64,000 nt of DNA from Toxotes chatareus (taxonomy: Eukaryota > Chordata > Actinopteri > Toxotidae): positions 747,001-811,000 of the forward strand of contig CM028895.1 of NCBI GenBank assembly GCA_016801885.1, in the 5' to 3' direction. The notes below the pieces were generated by a model that had not been told where the DNA came from, searched no databases, and saw nothing but the letters and a program-made list of their open reading frames with translations. Shown here in pieces: positions 39,143 to 51,830 of this stretch; position 1 is the stretch's first letter; every line of letters starts with the position of its first letter. The translations under genes and the position numbers were made by a program.

Positions 39143-42100
39143 CTGGTGGTAGTTTCAAGGGGTCGGGATGTGAGAGAGAGAGAAAGATGCAGAGGATGAT
39201 GAATGGTTGTGAAGCTGCATGATAAACGATCATCTTCGTGCAGAACCTTTAACAGGACGAGGAACACGGTGGAAATGCACAGCTGCAGGCTGCTGTTTGT
39301 ATTTCTCTCGTCTTTTAACAGCGTTGTTACAGAAAATATCTTATCATAATTATGAGACTACAACTTGTAAATCGCGTAAATACAAAAATCGAAGTTGTAA
39401 CTGAGACTGAGAGACAAAGTTTTCTTAAAGCTGAGCTACACTTTGGACTTGGCACTGCATAAGGAAGGGAGGAATTCACTCCACATTCAGCCTGAACACA
39501 CCTTTAAACTGCTGAAATTGTCCGCAGGTTATATTGGGACATTTAAGGCGGAGCTTATGTGTGTGAACAGCTCATCAGAGAAATCCTACAACTAAAACAT
39601 AATGAGATCCAGTCCATCAGACTGGTATCCAGAGATCTGAACCAGGCTGGTCCACAGCCAGATAATGTTTTCAGATAATGGTACGTCAGCAGAGGACAGG
39701 CCAGCGTGCAGCCATAAATAATAACTCATAACCAATGATAATGATATGTTACTGAACCACAACAGCCTGAAGAAGAAGTCAAAAGCAGAAGCAGAAGAAA
39801 ATGTCATTTATGAGCTTCATAGTTACGAAGAAGTCAAGACAAACCAATTTGTGACGTCAGGGAAAAACCTCGTAGCTCAGTCATCTCACGTGACTGATGG
39901 TTCTGCTCAGCTTTGTCCACTTCTGCCTGTTCTCTGATACAGCAAAGAGAACAGCAGAGAGAACGGCTTCGTTTGCTGAAGTACACCGGTTCTCACCTGT
40001 TCAGGTGTCCTGGTGGCATTCAATCAAAAGACCACGAGACTGACGTCCTTCCTGCTTTGGGGGTGCTGCTCTTTACCCCACCCTGCTCTCTGCAGACCAG
40101 TCTGGTTCAGGGACTGACTGTGAAACGGTGTCTGCGCTGTCCCATGGCCTGTTGACCTGCCTGTTCTGCTGCAGTCATTTATATTCTGGGACACAAGCTG
40201 TGGCTTAATTGGCCATACTCCATTCCTCTCATGAGCACAGTCCCACAAAAACTGACCTTTAGAAAAATGTCCCTCTGAGGCCTCCATAGCACAGGACAGT
40301 GTGAGAACTGACATTTAGGCAGTGGGGCTGGGTCACGTCGTCGGCTGGCCTCCAGCTACTGTTCTGATGGAGTCCTGCTAAGTTCCAGATCACGTGACCT
40401 CCCGGGGCAGAGGTGATTGGCTGCGGTCAGATTTTCTTTAGGCCCTGATCTGTGCCTGGACAGTGTTCTAGTTTTACTGGTTTTACTGGTGGTAAGGGTC
40501 TCACTGCTCTCAGGACACAGACGGCTCATTTAAGCAAAATGCCATTAACAGAGTGTGAATCTTTGTGAAGAGAGGCTAATTCAGAACAAGCAGAGAGGAG
40601 CATCCACGTCCTCAAGACGTCTTCAGTTTGACCAGCTTGATTGAGATTCCTTCCGTCCCTGTTTGACTTCACTCATTCTCTTTTCTTTTTATTCTCCTCT
40701 GAAGCCAAGTCAGTTTTATTCTTAGAGTCAAACTCAAAGGTGTACAGCATCACACTCCATCCTTAGACCCTAACAAAAAACTTCCACAAAAACACGTAAA
40801 GGTTTATGAATTTTCAAATTGTGTATTTGAAATATCCACCAAAGGTTTGAAGGTTGGCTGAGGTGGAAAAGTTGGTGCATCAACAGAACAAAAATTCAAA
40901 CTGCAGTGGAAACAGACTGACGTACATGAAGCATGAAGAGAGACATCCGGAGACTAAACCGTCCATTTCCATCACGCTTCCATCGTCTGAGCCTCCACTG
41001 CAGCTCATCTTCTTCTGCTGTGTTTTAATGGCAGCGACTGAGAAGCAGCTCCACCTGCTGTTCATCTGCAGTCAGCTCATATTCACAGCAGCTCAGTTAG
41101 AATTTGCACCACATCTGGATGGAATCTTGTCCATTGATCCGTTTGATTAGTTATTTCAATCAGTTAATTACTTAAACATAAAACATTAAAAAAAAAAAAA
41201 AAAAAATAACTGCTGCAAGTTCACAGAGCCCAAGATAACTTCAGTCTTCAGACTGTTTTAGCTCTTCTCTTTCTTCTTTCTTTTCCATCATCCCCCTCTC
41301 TTCTGATCTCCTTTCTCTTTTCAGTCTTGTCTCTCACCTTCTTACATTTTGCTTTTTCCTTCCTCCAACATCTTCATCTCCTTTTCTTTTCAAACCAAGG
41401 CCTTAAATATTTTTACTCGTTCAGAGTAGTTTGACAGTATTTGGGAAAGTTCGGAGGCATGAATATGTTCTGTGCTTTTGGGAACGTCGAGGTTCTGTGA
41501 ACGGAACCCGTGTGGCTGAGGTCAGAGAGTTCCTCTTAACAAGACATCCAGAATCCATGTCAGGAGTTAAGCAGCTTTAGGGGGTTCAGGAAAACTTGGG
41601 AGCACTGGGACTTTGAAGGTTTCTTCACAAGGCGCACAGAGCAGAGGCTGACAGCAGAAGCCATCATCCCGTGAAGATGAATGGAACGTGTATGAAACTG
41701 ATGCTGTAGAGGTTGAGAGTTTGATTCCCACCGGGTTCACCTGTGTTAAATATGTATGTGGCCACGGAGGAAAAACTCAGTGATATACATTATTCCTGGC
41801 AGTGGGTTAGTTGACCCACTGCCAGGGTTTATTTCCCAGCAGCGTCACTGCTGGTACCTACAGGTGAACTGGGTACAGAGAACTACCTGAAAGATTCTGT
41901 CTGACTCAGACAAATATGAATGAAAAATATGCTCAATCCCTGAACGGCGAGAAGGTGCAAAAAACAAAACAGAACAAAACTGAACAAAAAAACGGATATG
42001 TTCAAGAACTATCTGACAGTCTGAAGCACTGAGGCAGGCGGATGAAGCATGAATGTGAGAAAGGAGATTTCAGCAACGGCTGTCAGTTTAGGAAAAAGTC

Positions 42101-42614
42101 TGAGAGTCTGTAAGAGCAAATTTAAAAAGGAAACTCGTCCTTTGTTGCCAGCGAGTATTGATTTGGTGATTTTCAGACCAAAAGACATCGTGACAACTCA
42201 GTTAAAACTGGGCCAGATCGGTTTGAGAAAGAAAAGTTTGCTTTTCACACCAAACGTGTTTGAATTGGTTCGAAGGAGCTGGTGCATTTCGCTGCTGCTT
42301 TGATTCGTTGATGCTGCTGTGATACAGACATCAGGTTCAGTAAAACGCACACGCCACAACTTATTTACCTCACGGTGGTTCATGTTGATGACGCAGGACG
42401 ATGATTTACTGCTCATGGTTTGTTTGTACACGAAACAAACCATGGTTTCATGGTCATTTAAATAATTATTTCCATGTAAAACGAGCTTTACCTACAGACT
42501 GAAGCTGAATTTAACCTGGTTGTCCACACGTCTCTTGACCTGGTTACAGGAGGCATCATTTACCATCAGCTGCAAAGTCAGTGTTCACAATGGAGGTGTG
42601 TTTGTTTTCCCTAC
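39143..42614 (-). other. intron in the stalk region
   Basis: About 3.5 kb with no clear exon. It holds a SINE-like segment with a perfect hairpin near 41795-41826 and an A-run near 41190. Confidence 0.5.
41695..41890. mobile_element. SINE-like fragment with perfect hairpin
   Basis: The segment GAGAGTTTGATTCCCACC near 41712 resembles a tRNA B box. It is followed by a perfect 13-bp hairpin at 41795-41826 and a CAGCAG/CTGCTG hairpin. Likely a degraded tRNA-derived SINE; family not recognised. Confidence 0.4.
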
Positions 42615-42680
42615 CTGGGCAGCCCAGTCCAGGGGAGTCACAGCTGGTGGTGAGTGGTGTGCTGCTGGGAGGGGAGACAC
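42615..42680 (-). CDS. adgrg6: adgrg6 linker exon, disulfide-loop segment
   Basis: A 66-bp phase 1-1 exon bounded by CTCCACCAAG and CCCAG|GTAGGG. It encodes a Ser/Pro/Thr stretch ending TTSCDSPGLGCP. This resembles the zebrafish linker after the pentraxin domain (…GCASGLGCPA as recalled), which holds a paired-cysteine loop. A NAGNAG acceptor nearer the exon would break the frame, so the more distal acceptor is preferred. Confidence 0.7.
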
Positions 42681-43020
42681 CTTGGTGGAGGGGAGGGAAG
42701 GTTAAAAACAGAAGGGTGAATTAGTTCAAATGATCAGAGACCATGGTTTTAACTTTGAGGTTAGAGAGACGCTACGTGTTCACACGGGGAATTTAGGGCA
42801 CAGACACTGGATTGGATGCTTTTACACACTGTGTTCATACACAGGACAAAACTCCTGGTTCATAACTGTAATGAAAGATCAAACGACCTGATGTTTTATT
42901 TCACGGACAGTCTGTCCAACCACCTGTGTGAGGGCAGCAGCCAAAAATCAAGCGCTCCTCAAGTACTTTAGTCATTTGAAATGTAATCCTGATCCCAGCT
43001 CCAGCCCACACATACTGTAT

Positions 43021-43022
<2 letters not shown>

Positions 43023-43051
<29 letters not shown>

Positions 43052-43052
43052 A
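43023..43052. repeat. (CA)n microsatellite
   Basis: Short pure CA tract in an intron. Confidence 0.93.
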
Positions 43053-45514
43053 AGAGAAGCAATGTGTGTCAGTAAACCATGGCAGTGATCAGCAGGAATT
43101 CAGTAATCGTGGTTCAGAGGAGGTGAGGAGGGCTGAGGATTGTGCCCAGTCATAATCCCCACCCAGCCTTTGTCCTTCTCTTTCATCTCTTTTCCTCTTT
43201 CATACCTCCCTTTTTCTCTTTGTGTCTTTGACGCCTTCACACTTTTCTTTTTCTCTTTTCCTTCCACTTTTTTAATGTTTCCTCATCTTTCTGCCTTTCA
43301 CCCATTTATTTCACCTCTTCCTTCCATTCTTCCCATTTTCTTATTCTTCCTTTCTCCTTTTTCATTTATTAATCCTCCCTTATCTTATTTCTCCTCTTTT
43401 CTTTGTCTCTTTGTTTGTATTTATCTCTTTTCTTATCTATCCTTTTCTCTGTTGTATTTCTCTGCCGAACAGATAATTCAGTGCACATGGGACATTTGGG
43501 CTTTTACCCATAGAAGGACAGGAGCCAGGAAGTAAGGGGGATGAACGGGGGATGATGTGATGACAGTGTATGGGCTCATCTTCTTCTTTTTCCTGGTTTT
43601 ATAAAAAGTCTTAAAGCATCTGATCATTTAAAAGAGAAGAAAATGTTTAACGTGATTTACTGAACGTTTGCTGTGAGTCTGTCTTTGCTGCAGCAGGTTC
43701 AGGATCTGCTGCAGAGACTCGTATGTTCAGGTCTCTGTTGAACAGCTTGCTGTGATCAGGGAAAACGAATGCTACTGGATCTCTCACTAATAATGAGCCA
43801 CAATTAATCTAATCACTGATCACCAGGCAGCAGAATACTTTTCTCATTACTGTCAAAATATGTAAATGATCTGCAGGAGACGAACACAGAAAAGCTAACG
43901 ATTAGCTCACAGAGACAGAATAACAGCAATCAGTGAGAGAAGTCAGTCTGTGTCAGCTCAAGTGTTCAACATGCAAAAAATTATATAAATACATTTCCAC
44001 ATCATTTTTCCAGCTAGCATGTTTCCTGTGTACGTCTTTATCAGGGCGTCGCTGTGGTGACAGGAGCTGAGGAGCTATAATTAATGTAAGTACTCGACAG
44101 CGGGCAGCGGCTCGATAATTCACTGTCATTACTGGAAAAACATGTTGATTACCCGCACAGAGAGAAGCTGTTACAGTTGGCCCGTATCTGTGGCTGTGAA
44201 TGTGGTTCACAGTTTAAGTTTAACTCTGCGGCTTTTTCATACAAACTAACGTTTGACACGTAAAATAACACGGTGGCATTTTAACCAGCGTTCACTTCAT
44301 TAAAGCTTTTTCCATTTCTGCTCGCACTGAGCGGGGTTCAGACGGCCTGGCTGTGGTCCGGTAACGGTACCCTGTGGAGTTCTCCAGCACTCGCAGGGTG
44401 GAGGAACAGCGTTTCACAACACGGGTCGACTGTTTTAAGACCAGACCTGTGTTTACAGGATCACTCTTCAGTTCATGTCGATAACATGTAGTTTTAGGTT
44501 TTGTGAAACTGGAGGGGAAATGAAACGCGCTGTTTTCTAAACGCTCCTCGAAGTCGTCTCATTGATCTCCAACTGAATTTGGAGCCGTTTTGTTTTATGT
44601 CAGAAATCTTACGACTAAATCTGAGCGTGTGAGATAAAGTCAGGCTTCAGGTGTCAGGTGTCACACAACAAGAGGTTCAGTTACAGTTTTCAGACAGAGA
44701 GCGATGACAAGGCAAAGACAGGAGACACAGTCTCCTCACAGGAGACAAAACACGACAAACACCACAACAACGACTAAGTTCAACAACAGCAGGCCGTGTT
44801 TTCCTGCTGGTAGCTCCGCCCCTCCTGGTACTGATGCAGGTCATCTAACTGCCACCAAAATATCAGCTACAAACCACAGAGCAAACCTTTACAGAACCTT
44901 ACCAGAACCTTACCAGAACCTTACCAGAACAGTGATGAGAGGAATTAGCTTCCAGCTGTGAAGGTGCAGTTCACACAAACATATGGAGCTAATTTCCCGC
45001 CAAAACTGAACAAACAAACCAAACGTGTTTTAGGAACGTCATGTGATTAACTAACAAACACAGCGAGGTTTGCAAATACAAAACGAACCGAACAAACAAA
45101 CACACAACATATTTCTCCTCACGCACAAACAGAGAACATCACCTGAGCGTTGGCTCCATCGTTCAGTCTGTGGCTAATAACAAGGTTTAACACCAGCTCT
45201 GGGCTGATCAGGGTCTGATGCACCACACCACCCGTGTCCAGGATGGACACACACCGTCCCACCTGTGGGACCCTTTGGTCTCAGCTCTGCTTCAGGTGAG
45301 TGTTAGTCTGACCAGTCCAAACTGGAACCAGCTTCCACACGCCCACCGTGCCAAACACCGATCACAGGTTTGATTCCTGACACAAACACTTCTGATCACA
45401 GCAATGAACCTCATCCCATCTGAACTGGAACTGGCTCCACTGGCTCCACTGGCTTTCTCCCACAGCTAACAGAGCACAGACACACGCTAAAGGTAAAGTA
45501 CGGTTTATTATACA

Positions 45515-45568
45515 CAGACACACACACAGACGCACACAGACACACACACAGACACACACACACACACA

Positions 45569-45619
<51 letters not shown>

Positions 45620-45666
45620 ACACACACACACAGACACACACACACACACACAGACACACACACACA

Positions 45667-45703
<37 letters not shown>

Positions 45704-45708
45704 ACACA

Positions 45709-45774
<66 letters not shown>

Positions 45775-45795
45775 CACACACACACACACACACAG

Positions 45796-45851
<56 letters not shown>

Positions 45852-45886
45852 ACACACACACACACAGACACACACAGACACACACA

Positions 45887-45979
<93 letters not shown>

Positions 45980-46036
45980 ACACACACACACACAGACACA
46001 CACACACACACACACAGACACACACACAGACACACA

Positions 46037-46081
<45 letters not shown>

Positions 46082-46215
46082 ACACACACACACACACACA
46101 CAGACACACACAGACGCACACACACACACACACACAGACGCACACAGACACACACACACACACACACACACAGACGCACACAGACGCACACACACACACA
46201 CACAGACACACACAG

Positions 46216-46287
<72 letters not shown>

Positions 46288-46308
46288 ACACACACACACA
46301 CACACACA

Positions 46309-46359
<51 letters not shown>

Positions 46360-46386
46360 AGACACACACACACACAGACACACACA
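45515..46386. repeat. compound (CA)n array, ~0.87 kb
   Basis: CA array densely interrupted by GACA, GACGCACA and GGCACA units, unlike the cleaner 2.57 kb array. Intronic. Confidence 0.97.
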
Positions 46387-47690
46387 GAGCTCAGCAGGCG
46401 CCTGGCGACAGCTCTTTGTCTCCATCAGCACCGGCCTCATTACCAGACCAAAGACGACCATAAAAATGGCTTCAGATGGTCCAGAGCAGTTTGGCTGCCT
46501 CGTAAAAAGGGAACAGCATTTTCAAGGTAAACAAAATCAAGCGCACCTCTGTGAGTGGATGGAAAAATGAGTGTGAGAGAGAGGGACTGGGAAGCTGAAG
46601 TGTCGGGTGCAGGGCCTGGATGTTCTGTTAGGGACTGGAAACCCACGAATGAGGAATGAACATGGATTTCACTTTTAATTTTTAATTCAGTCATTATGAC
46701 TGATTTAAACACATTTACTGTATGAGGCTGAATATAGTGGCACACTCCCTCACAGTCAGTTTCCCTCCTTTGCTTCTCAGTGCAGCCTTTATCGTCCTCT
46801 GTGTACAGATGTTTTTTTTAATCTGTCCTTTGCCGTTCTTCTCTCGCTCACAGCTCAGCACATATCAGATTAAAACGCTGGCCTGGAGACAGACTGTGTT
46901 TTATTAAACGCAGTAAACAAACTAAACCTCAAAGCCGTTAGAGAGGAAAACAATGGGCCGTCAGCAGCAGCCGCACAGCTTCCATTACTGGAGGATGGAA
47001 ACGTTTGGGAAGTTCCTGAGGCTTCCAGTGTGAGCTCACTTACTTCTGTAAACTTCCATTTAAAGAAGGTTCAGAGAGTAAAACACAACTTTTCACTCAG
47101 ACCATCAGGAAACGGCTGCACTGTGTCGCTGCTCTGAACACCTCTGTGTTTCCTCATACATCGTCTGTGTGCATGACAAACCTGAGTGTGCGCGTCGTCT
47201 GTGACCTGTGTTTGAACCTTGTCCAACACTTTACACACGATCTCTGCGTGGACATCTGCTCTTTGATGAAGCGATCAAACTGAACCGTGAATCTCTGACA
47301 TTAACTGAGTCTCAGGTGTTTTCACGTGCTCCTGGGTCACCTGCATCCACCTGGACAGAGCCTGTGCACCTGGCTGACACAGGGACTGACACTGAGGACC
47401 ATAGGTGGCAACGGACGCTCGATAAGCATCAGAGCGTCTGAACATGATTAGAACCACAGCTGGGCGTGCTCAGCAGGTGGGCGTCAGGCCACCTGACCTG
47501 TCACAGGTGTGTCCCAGTCCTAACATTTTAAACTCTAATATTCTATTAAGATATGATGGCATTCAGCTGTTTCTTTAAAGAGATTATTGCACAGTCTCCT
47601 GCATGCATCACAGGCCGAACGATACACACCTCCAGCACATTTACACACACAGACGTACACAAACATTAGCAGCATGTTAGCAGCACTCAC

Positions 47691-47738
47691 CACTAGTTGG
47701 CGCAGCAGTAGTTAAGTGAATGCAATGAGGGTAGCAGA
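47691..47738 (-). CDS. adgrg6: adgrg6 small linker exon with two cysteines
   Basis: A 48-bp phase 1-1 cassette between TTCACAG and GTGAGT splice sites. It encodes CYPHCIHLTTAAPTS. It keeps the frame between the last pentraxin exon and the next linker exon, so it could be included or skipped freely. Support is from splice sites, phase and residue type only; no homologue was recognised. Confidence 0.55.
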
Positions 47739-48279
47739 CTGTGAAGAGAAGGACAGGTTAGTGGGTTTCAGTCAAAACAAAGCATCGGTTCACAAAAACA
47801 GAAACACGCGGCTGAGAAGCCGTTTAGTCGACGAAGCAGCGAGTTAATAACAGCTACAAAATGAAGGGTCCGTTAATCACACAGCGACAACAACAGCTGA
47901 GGCTTTCCAACACGTCACAGCAAGAGCAGCTCGAAGGGTCACGTTGATTAATAATCAGCAGAACACAAGCAATCCTCTGATAACAGCTGGAACATGGAGG
48001 ATGGAGCCCTGAGGCCATCAGCCGGAGGTGGAGGCTGTGTGGAGGTCCAGGAACTAACCACACCCCTGTTACTGAAATAACATCATTTATGGTGTTCACA
48101 TGTACAACACCATGAGAAAACCACATGACACTTGAGCTTCAACATCTCATCATGGCTGTTATTTTATTTAGTATCACTCTCAGTTTTTCTTTCACTTTGT
48201 CCTGTTCATGTTTTTAATGTTGTTTGTGTTGTTTGTGTTGTTCTGTGCTGTACATCAGATTAGAATGAACTCACACTTT

Positions 48280-48283
<4 letters not shown>

Positions 48284-48312
<29 letters not shown>
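48284..48312. repeat. (CT)n microsatellite
   Basis: Short CT tract in the intron before the small cysteine cassette exon. Confidence 0.9.
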
Positions 48313-48314
<2 letters not shown>

Positions 48315-48489
48315 GTGGCTCACGGCAGATTTTATTTCATGTAGAGTAAGAAAAGCTAAAGTGAATTCCCCGGCTGTGGGCCTTCTACTGTGTGTGTGTG
48401 TGTGTGTGTACAAGAGAATCAGGAAACTAAGTGCAGAATCATGCATTTCTTGAAAACCACTACAGGTCTCTAAGGCATACAAGCACGTG

Positions 48490-48495
<6 letters not shown>

Positions 48496-48525
<30 letters not shown>
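48496..48525. repeat. (CA)n microsatellite
   Basis: One of five CA/GT tracts packed into 48.4-49.0 kb, between the last pentraxin exon and the small cassette exon. Confidence 0.9.
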
Positions 48526-48527
<2 letters not shown>

Positions 48528-48637
48528 CCCGTTCTCCACTGTGTTCAGCGTTGGCACAAATTGCTCTGAAACCACTGTGGCTAACCTCCTGCGGCTACAC
48601 ACTCATTTACAGAGCTCTTAAAAAGGTACTACTCTGT

Positions 48638-48639
<2 letters not shown>

Positions 48640-48679
<40 letters not shown>
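48640..48679. repeat. (CA)n microsatellite
   Basis: CA tract of about 40 bp in the same intron, in opposite orientation to the (GT)n at 48775-48834, so the two could pair. Confidence 0.9.
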
Positions 48680-48681
<2 letters not shown>

Positions 48682-48771
48682 TACTCTTTCACTCTCTTTC
48701 ATGGATAATACTTAAATACGGTGAGAAAATGGTGGATTCTGTAAACTTGGCTTCACGTTTTCAGTGTCTCA

Positions 48772-48774
<3 letters not shown>

Positions 48775-48834
<60 letters not shown>
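48775..48834. repeat. (GT)n microsatellite
   Basis: GT tract of about 58 bp, inverted relative to the CA tract at 48640-48679. Confidence 0.92.
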
Positions 48835-48836
<2 letters not shown>

Positions 48837-48991
48837 AATGATGACTGTTCAGCAGCCAAACTGGGAGCTGGAGTTAATTAACCTCCCAGCCACAGTCAAA
48901 CTTCACCAGAATCTGGCAGAAGTCTGGTTGTAAATTTCCACTCTGATAGCAAACACACTGAAACACCTTGTACCTTAGGTTTCTGCACAGT

Positions 48992-48992
48992 G

Positions 48993-49036
<44 letters not shown>
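48992..49036. repeat. (GT)n microsatellite
   Basis: GT tract about 125 bp from the donor of the last pentraxin exon. Confidence 0.92.
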
Positions 49037-49160
49037 TTTGTTCCTGACGTGTAAGATAAGCATGCATATGTTGGGGACTATTTTCAGCGGCGGATTAATC
49101 CACATCAGCTTCTGTATTGTACCTGGGTGAGCAGCAGACAGATTATTTGCTTGTACTCAC

Positions 49161-49334
49161 TGCAGCTGAGGGAGGCGTCGGTCTGGGCCAGAGAGGACGG
49201 GATGGTCCAGTGGCTGTTGTCCCAGTCGATGACGTTCCCCACCGTGTCACATGTTAACGCCTGGAGCTGCGGCACTGTCATGGCGTAATCCCACAGACGG
49301 AGGTTATAGATGTTCCCGTCGAAGCCCTGCTGGC
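49161..49334 (-). CDS. adgrg6: adgrg6 exon: pentraxin domain, part 3
   Basis: A 174-bp phase 1-1 exon encoding GFDGNIYNLRLWDYAM, LTCDTVGNVIDWDNSHWTIP and SLSC, the C-terminal strands of the pentraxin domain. The family hallmarks NLRLW, CDTVGNV and W-IP are present. The donor is TGCA|GTGAGT. In known orthologues a short linker to the SEA domain follows; here it is replaced by a chain of Ser/Thr-rich exons. Confidence 0.94.
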
Positions 49335-49626
49335 CTGAACACAACGACAGCGGCACGGACGTCACACAGAAATGTTCCTAACACCACAGACCGTATCTCG
49401 CGTCTCTGCAGAAATGCTGCAGATCAGACGCCAGGGTTTTTGTTATGTGGCAACACTGGATTCATTCTCATCAGATTTCTCCATCAGCTCCTGAATATGT
49501 CACAACAATTGTTTCAAGACAAAGACAAAACATCTTCATGACTAAATATCCTTTGACTTCTAATACAACTAATGACATGTCAAAGATAAATGTAAGTCTA
49601 ATTAAGCAGAAACATCCCTGACTTAC

Positions 49627-49906
49627 CTCCTAACCTGAACCTGCCCCCTGCCGGCACAGTGAGCCCAGTGAAGGTGGAGCAGGTCTTGGCCCAGTAGTTT
49701 CTGTTGAAGTAAACGGCCACCCGGCCGTTGGATGATGTCCAGAGCACGCAGAAGGACTTCATGGAAGAGGTGAACTCGGCGGAGGACATGATGGATTCAA
49801 TCGCGCACTCCCCTCCATTAACAATCATCGTCATGCTGCCGACGTTGGAGACCAAACCCAGCAACACGTTGCTGCTGCTGTCGTAGTAGGTAAAGAGCCA
49901 CTCTTT
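49627..49906 (-). CDS. adgrg6: adgrg6 exon: pentraxin domain, part 2
   Basis: A 280-bp phase 0 to 1 exon. It opens KEWLFTYYDSSSNVLLG and contains SFCVLWTSSNGRVAVYFN, the region of the pentraxin signature (Cys and Trp kept, the usual His replaced), then ends FRLGG. Splice sites are GGACAG|AAA and GGAG|GTAAGT. It forms the core of the extracellular pentraxin domain. Confidence 0.93.
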
Positions 49907-50392
49907 CTGTCCGGGAACCAAGAGAGCTCTGTCTCAGTGGAAGAGTTCTAACTAAACTGGGAAACTGTGGAGCAGCTTCAGATGTCTGCTGGTACCAGTA
50001 TCACACATCACCATAAAAACTTTCATCCTGCCACTGAATCATCAGAACAGAAAGATTATTTAGCATTAGCAAAATGCTGTTCAAAGCAAGTGCAGCCTGC
50101 CACAGTTTAACAGCAGAAGCTGGAGCTTCATTTAGGTTCTGACACCAAGCTGAGTCTCAACTGATTTTTATTTTAAGTGTTACTGATATAAACAAAGATT
50201 TTACAGCATCAGAAAACATTTGTCACCTCAGGCTTCACATTTATTTGTGTCTAGTTTTAAAAAAAAGGATCATTTTGAAGGTTTAGATCTTTGGTATCAC
50301 AGATTGTGAAACTTTCCTCCAGAGCTGCAGAGAAGCTCCAGCCCTGCTGTTTTAATCCACCTTCGCTCAGCCCTCTGCGCTTTGTGTGATAC

Positions 50393-50532
50393 CTGTTTCT
50401 GGCTGTTGCGCTGCACCTCGAAGCACAGGGTCAGCTGACTGAGCTCCGGTATGGACACAGAGTTGGAGACCTCCATGACCTGCCCGTTCCCACCAGAAAT
50501 GCTGACCTTCTGGTTCCTCAGAGCCACGGCGA
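50393..50532 (-). CDS. adgrg6: adgrg6 exon: pentraxin domain, part 1
   Basis: Phase 1 to 0 exon of about 140 bp. It encodes AVALRNQKVSISGG and SVSIPELSQLTLCFEVQR, the first strands of the pentraxin/laminin-G-like domain, directly comparable to the human VSLRNQKV and SISIPELSAFTLCFE segments as recalled. The acceptor is a pyrimidine tract ending CTTCCTAG; the donor is CAG|GTATCA. My hand count of the printed line and the reading frame differ by one base at the start; the frame-consistent position is given. Confidence 0.93.
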
Positions 50533-51830
50533 CTAGGAAGGAGGGATGGGAGAGAGACGAAAGGAGGAGAGGATGGCAGGATAGATGACAGGAATGAAGG
50601 CAAGAAAATACAAGGGCAGGAAGGAAAAAACCCAGAAAGAACGGAAAGAGTAAAGGGTAAAAGAAGGGTTGATTAGAATAGGAAAAGAAAGTAAGGAGAG
50701 AAAGGAATAAAAAAAGAAGGGGAGGATGCAAGAAAACCCGGAGGAAAGAAAGTCATGGAGGAAGGATGAGATGGATGGAAGGAGGAGTGAAAATACAAAA
50801 TCACACGAGGGAAAAATAAGACAAAACTTTTCCTTCGTCATTATTTCAACGTCTAAATGTAGATTTGAAGCGCCACAGCTGATTGTGACTGTGGAGACGT
50901 TTAATTTCAATACAACAGCCTCAGGTTTGTATGACGTTTGACTTTTAACCTTCTTTTCTAATGTTCTGACTCTGAAGAGGAAGAAACTGCAACATCTGAA
51001 CGCACAAACCATCCACGAGTATTGATGAATCAGAGCTCCTGTCTCACTCTGGCTGAGCTGCATAGCCGAGCAGTGTCCAATGGAAAAACACGTCTCACAC
51101 ACATTCAGATACACAAGCGTGAGGGCACGTACACACAGATGCACCAAAACACCAAACCGAAAACTGGTGTCAGAGCAGCCAGGTCTGCCTTTGGTGCGCC
51201 CGTACTCTTCATGCTGATGCACTCGCTGTGGTTTCAGACTCAAATTAAAGTTGCAGTAAGTGATTCGAGTTACACAAGTTAAAAAATAAAATAAAAAACA
51301 CACACACATCTGTGACTGACTGAGCTCCATCACTTCAGTGCAACAACACACCTGACAAACATTACGTCTCCCAGACAGAAGCCTCACAGAGATAAGACTG
51401 CTCTCTGTGACCATTCACAAAATTAAAGTTAAACCTAAGGTGTTGGCGAAAAATGCTCATTTCCACATCCAGCACTTACAGAGCAACATGATTCTTCATC
51501 TGGAGTGGTGTCTGAGTCCACCTGATGGACCTCAGTCCAATGGTCCCTGTCTTTTAGCTCTGGTTTTGGTCTCCACCACCTGCTCTCTGGGTGAGTGTGT
51601 CTGCTGCTGAGCAGGTGGTTTATCAGGGGATTGGATCTGCTGCTGATTTACATTCTGCCTTTGTTTTCTGTAAAATCAGATTTAACTGTAATGTTTTTCA
51701 GTTAGTTTTAGTTTTATCATTCATGGGTTAGGGTTACATTACGTTCATCATCCATTCACATCTGTTTACACTGTAAATATGCGTCTAAACAGATCCCGGA
51801 CCCTGAGAGCCGGTGTCAGCCTGGACCTAC

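Larger units (their letters stand above)
42681..47690 (-). other. intron in the stalk region
   Basis: About 5 kb with no clear exon. It contains a (CA)n at about 43023-43052 and the 0.87 kb compound CA array at about 45515-46386. Confidence 0.5.

Noticed and set aside
45362..46461. Val-Cys ORFs of over 300 codons on the minus strand
   Set aside because: Translation of the compound CA array.
50533..51414. 293-codon minus-strand ORF upstream of the first pentraxin exon
   Set aside because: Intronic. It reads the A/G-rich intron as Phe/Leu/Ser, is not in the exon's frame, and has no domain.
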